Source: Brachycybe producta (lineage: Eukaryota; Arthropoda; Diplopoda; Playtdesmida; Andrognathidae). From it: a stretch of DNA of 64,000 nucleotides. Location of the stretch: contig JAUPFP010000001.1 in the NCBI GenBank assembly GCA_036925085.1, positions 7,664,688 through 7,728,687 of the forward strand, in the 5' to 3' direction. Both the position numbers and the translations under genes were made by a program. Below the pieces are notes generated by a model that was not told the origin of the DNA, made no database searches, and was given only the letters and a program-made list of their open reading frames with translations. This document shows, piece after piece, positions 58,001-61,000 of the stretch; positions within the stretch are counted from its first letter, which is position 1, and each line of letters opens with the position of its first letter.

Positions 58001-61000
58001 CAATGGGCCAACATTAAGTGGGCCACATGCATTTTTGCAACATTGGGCGAACATTAAGTAGGGCAAATGCATTTTTGCAACATTCGGCCAACATTAAGTG
58101 GGCCATACATTTTTTGCAACATTAGGCCAACATAAAGTGAGCCAAATGTATTTTTGGAACATTGGGCCAACATCAAATGAGCAATTGCTGGGCAAAAAGA
58201 TTGTCCCCAGATGCCGACGTTTTGCCAACATTACCAACAAAAATTTGTAAATTGGGCCAACATGTTGTGCTACTTGGGTAAGTTCATTATTAACAAATAT
58301 AATGTTAGCACTTAAAAATAAAGCATTGTTCGGCTTGAAATGTACTTAACATTGGAGTTTCCAAACACAAGGCATCTGTGACGAAATGTTACAAATTCCA
58401 AACTGGGTTTTTGTGATAGAAACTTGCCGACAATCATTCATAAATTAATTATAATAGTCGTTAACATTAGAAAGATTTAACTAAGCTTATTGTTTTTACA
58501 AAATAATATGAAAATTAATACCCACACTTGATTTAAAAAGTATTTCAATTATAAAGTTGTCATTTAATTAATAAAAAAGGTTTCGAAGAAAAGGTAATAT
58601 TATGACTAACATTGCACTAGCAAAAATCACGCGACACTGATGTAAAAAAAGCTTTGAATTAAGGTGGCTGAATAGATGTTTATTTTGTTTTTGTCTCCTC
58701 GGATGGCGCCACTGCTGTGGATAATAATGTTATGTTACAGTATATAGACGTTTTTTTGAAAAATTTGGACGCAAAAACGTCAAACGAATTTTGTTTAAAA
58801 ATTGAACGTTATGAAAAATTTAAATTGTTTTCAAAACTAGAATGGCAAATGATTATGTTAAACATTTTATCTTTAAAAACTAAACAATTTTATAATAAAT
58901 TGGGTCTTAAAAATGATCCGTTTTTTTTTTCGTTTTTCTATTGACATTTCATGAACAATTATTATTTTCGCCTTTTTTAAACTGTCATAAAAAGTTTATT
59001 TTTAAAGATATCATTATGAAAATACTTTTAGCATTATCACCAGCTAGTTTAGTTTCGATAACATTTTGAATTTGTTTCATAATATTTCTCCTGAAAAACG
59101 TTTCCTTGAAATATATAAACTTTCTCAAAACCGTGGGTGGATGTGAAGAAACCTCCTATAGAACATGCTAGCCACATGCTAGCTATTCAGCCACCTTAAA
59201 AAAATAAAATATCATAGCTTACATTGCGTTAGCACAAGTCATGTGACACCCATGTCAAAAAAAGTTTTATATAAAAAAACCAAAATTGTATTTACCAGAA
59301 GAAAAATAAATGCCACAAGGTGACACACACAAAATTTAAAATGAACAAATCATGCAATGTTTATGTACCTTCATAGACTTAATTAAAGTTATGTCCTGTG
59401 GCTTCAGTGTATTAAGTGCCGCAATGGCACTCTCCAATGCTGGTGTTGCCTCAACCAAATCATTTTCACATTCATCCTTAATAGCTTGAGCTTCAGCAGC
59501 TGCTGCATTAGCCAAAGCCTCATCGGCTGCCACCACCTCCTTTTTGGCTTCGACTCCAATTGTGTCCTGTTCAATCTTGATCATCAGTTTCTCAGTTTCT
59601 TCTGTTGTTTTAATTAGTTTAGGTCTTTCTGCAGTGAGCTCGTCTTGCATGACAGCCACCTGAGCTGAAGCAAATTCTAATTTTTCGAGGCCAACAATGT
59701 AGCGATTATGTAGCATGCAAATTTCATTGCGTTTCTTTTCGAGAAGTTCAGTGAAAGTGAAAATGAATTGCAAATACGAAGTAGGCGTAACATAGTTATG
59801 TCTCCTTAAATAGGCATAGTACCTGAGAAGTATTTGTAAGAAGAAGAAAAAAAAAACATTTTAAATTATAAACTCTCAACAATTTCTTTACAAATAAAAA
59901 CCATCTTACTTCTCAGACAACTCGATAATGCTTTTATGAAAATGTTGACATATTGTTACACACTTGAATTTCAAGTCAGCATCAAGATCACAATCTGACA
60001 AATACCTGTCAGCCACCATTTCTAAAGCTTCATTCGGCCATGACTAAAACAAAAACAAAAAACAAAATAAATTTTAGGTCCTGCAATATTAAATAATACA
60101 CCCCTAACACTCAAGAGGCAGGATCCCCACATCAAGAGCTCTGACAAAACACAAACAAAACAAAAACTCAGCGTTTCGAGAAAAAAATTGGCCAGGAACT
60201 CTAAAACACTTCTTTTTGTTTTGTCAGCAATTTCACAAACAATTCATTGTCCCGGCTCATGTCGGTAAACATCACAAGGTTTCTGTTTTGTCTCAGTACT
60301 ATGCAAGATTCTTTAAACTTTGTGCATTGTGAGCAGTTAGTATTAAAACAATGTTCAACAAAACAGAGAAATAAAACACTTCAAAGCAACACTAAAAACA
60401 ATTGTGCACTTCTATGTGGACAGCTATAGAAACACAAAACAAAACCCTAATTTGTTTGTGTTGGTGTCACAAATTTGTTGTGGGTTTGTCTTAAGAGTAC
60501 TGCTGACAGTCGTTTCAGTTTTGTTTTGTTTTCAAACTCTTGCTTTTCCTTGCGTTTTTTGTTGTGTTTTTGTCTCGAACTCATGTTGTACTTTTGTCAG
60601 CTTGATGTGGACCCCACCTAAAATTGTATTGTACGGTGTAATAATTAGGTAAAAAAACATGTTACTCATTAAATTGACCAATTAAAAAGTCATTAATGCA
60701 AATGTAAGTTCCAATTAAAAAATGAGAAGGGAACCAAAAAATTCTAAAATTATTAATTTGGAAGAAGATGTCTAAAAAAACCAGCACAGACCACCAGGCA
60801 ACAATCATCGGACATCGGACACACGTATCCAGCGACTTCACATTTTCATTAGACATAAAACGACTTGTATCCGGATACATGTGGCCACTGATGTTGCACA
60901 TCCAAACCAAATTTAGTATCTGTTGCTCGGTTCTGCAATGGATACGTTGACCGCAGGTGGTGTTAGTGCTGCATTTGGTATTCGCTTCTAGGTACTGATC

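Noticed and set aside
58717-58944. 75-codon frame inside the TTAA MITE
   Set aside because: AT-rich Lys/Asn/Phe composition, no transposase motif, and confined to a non-autonomous element.
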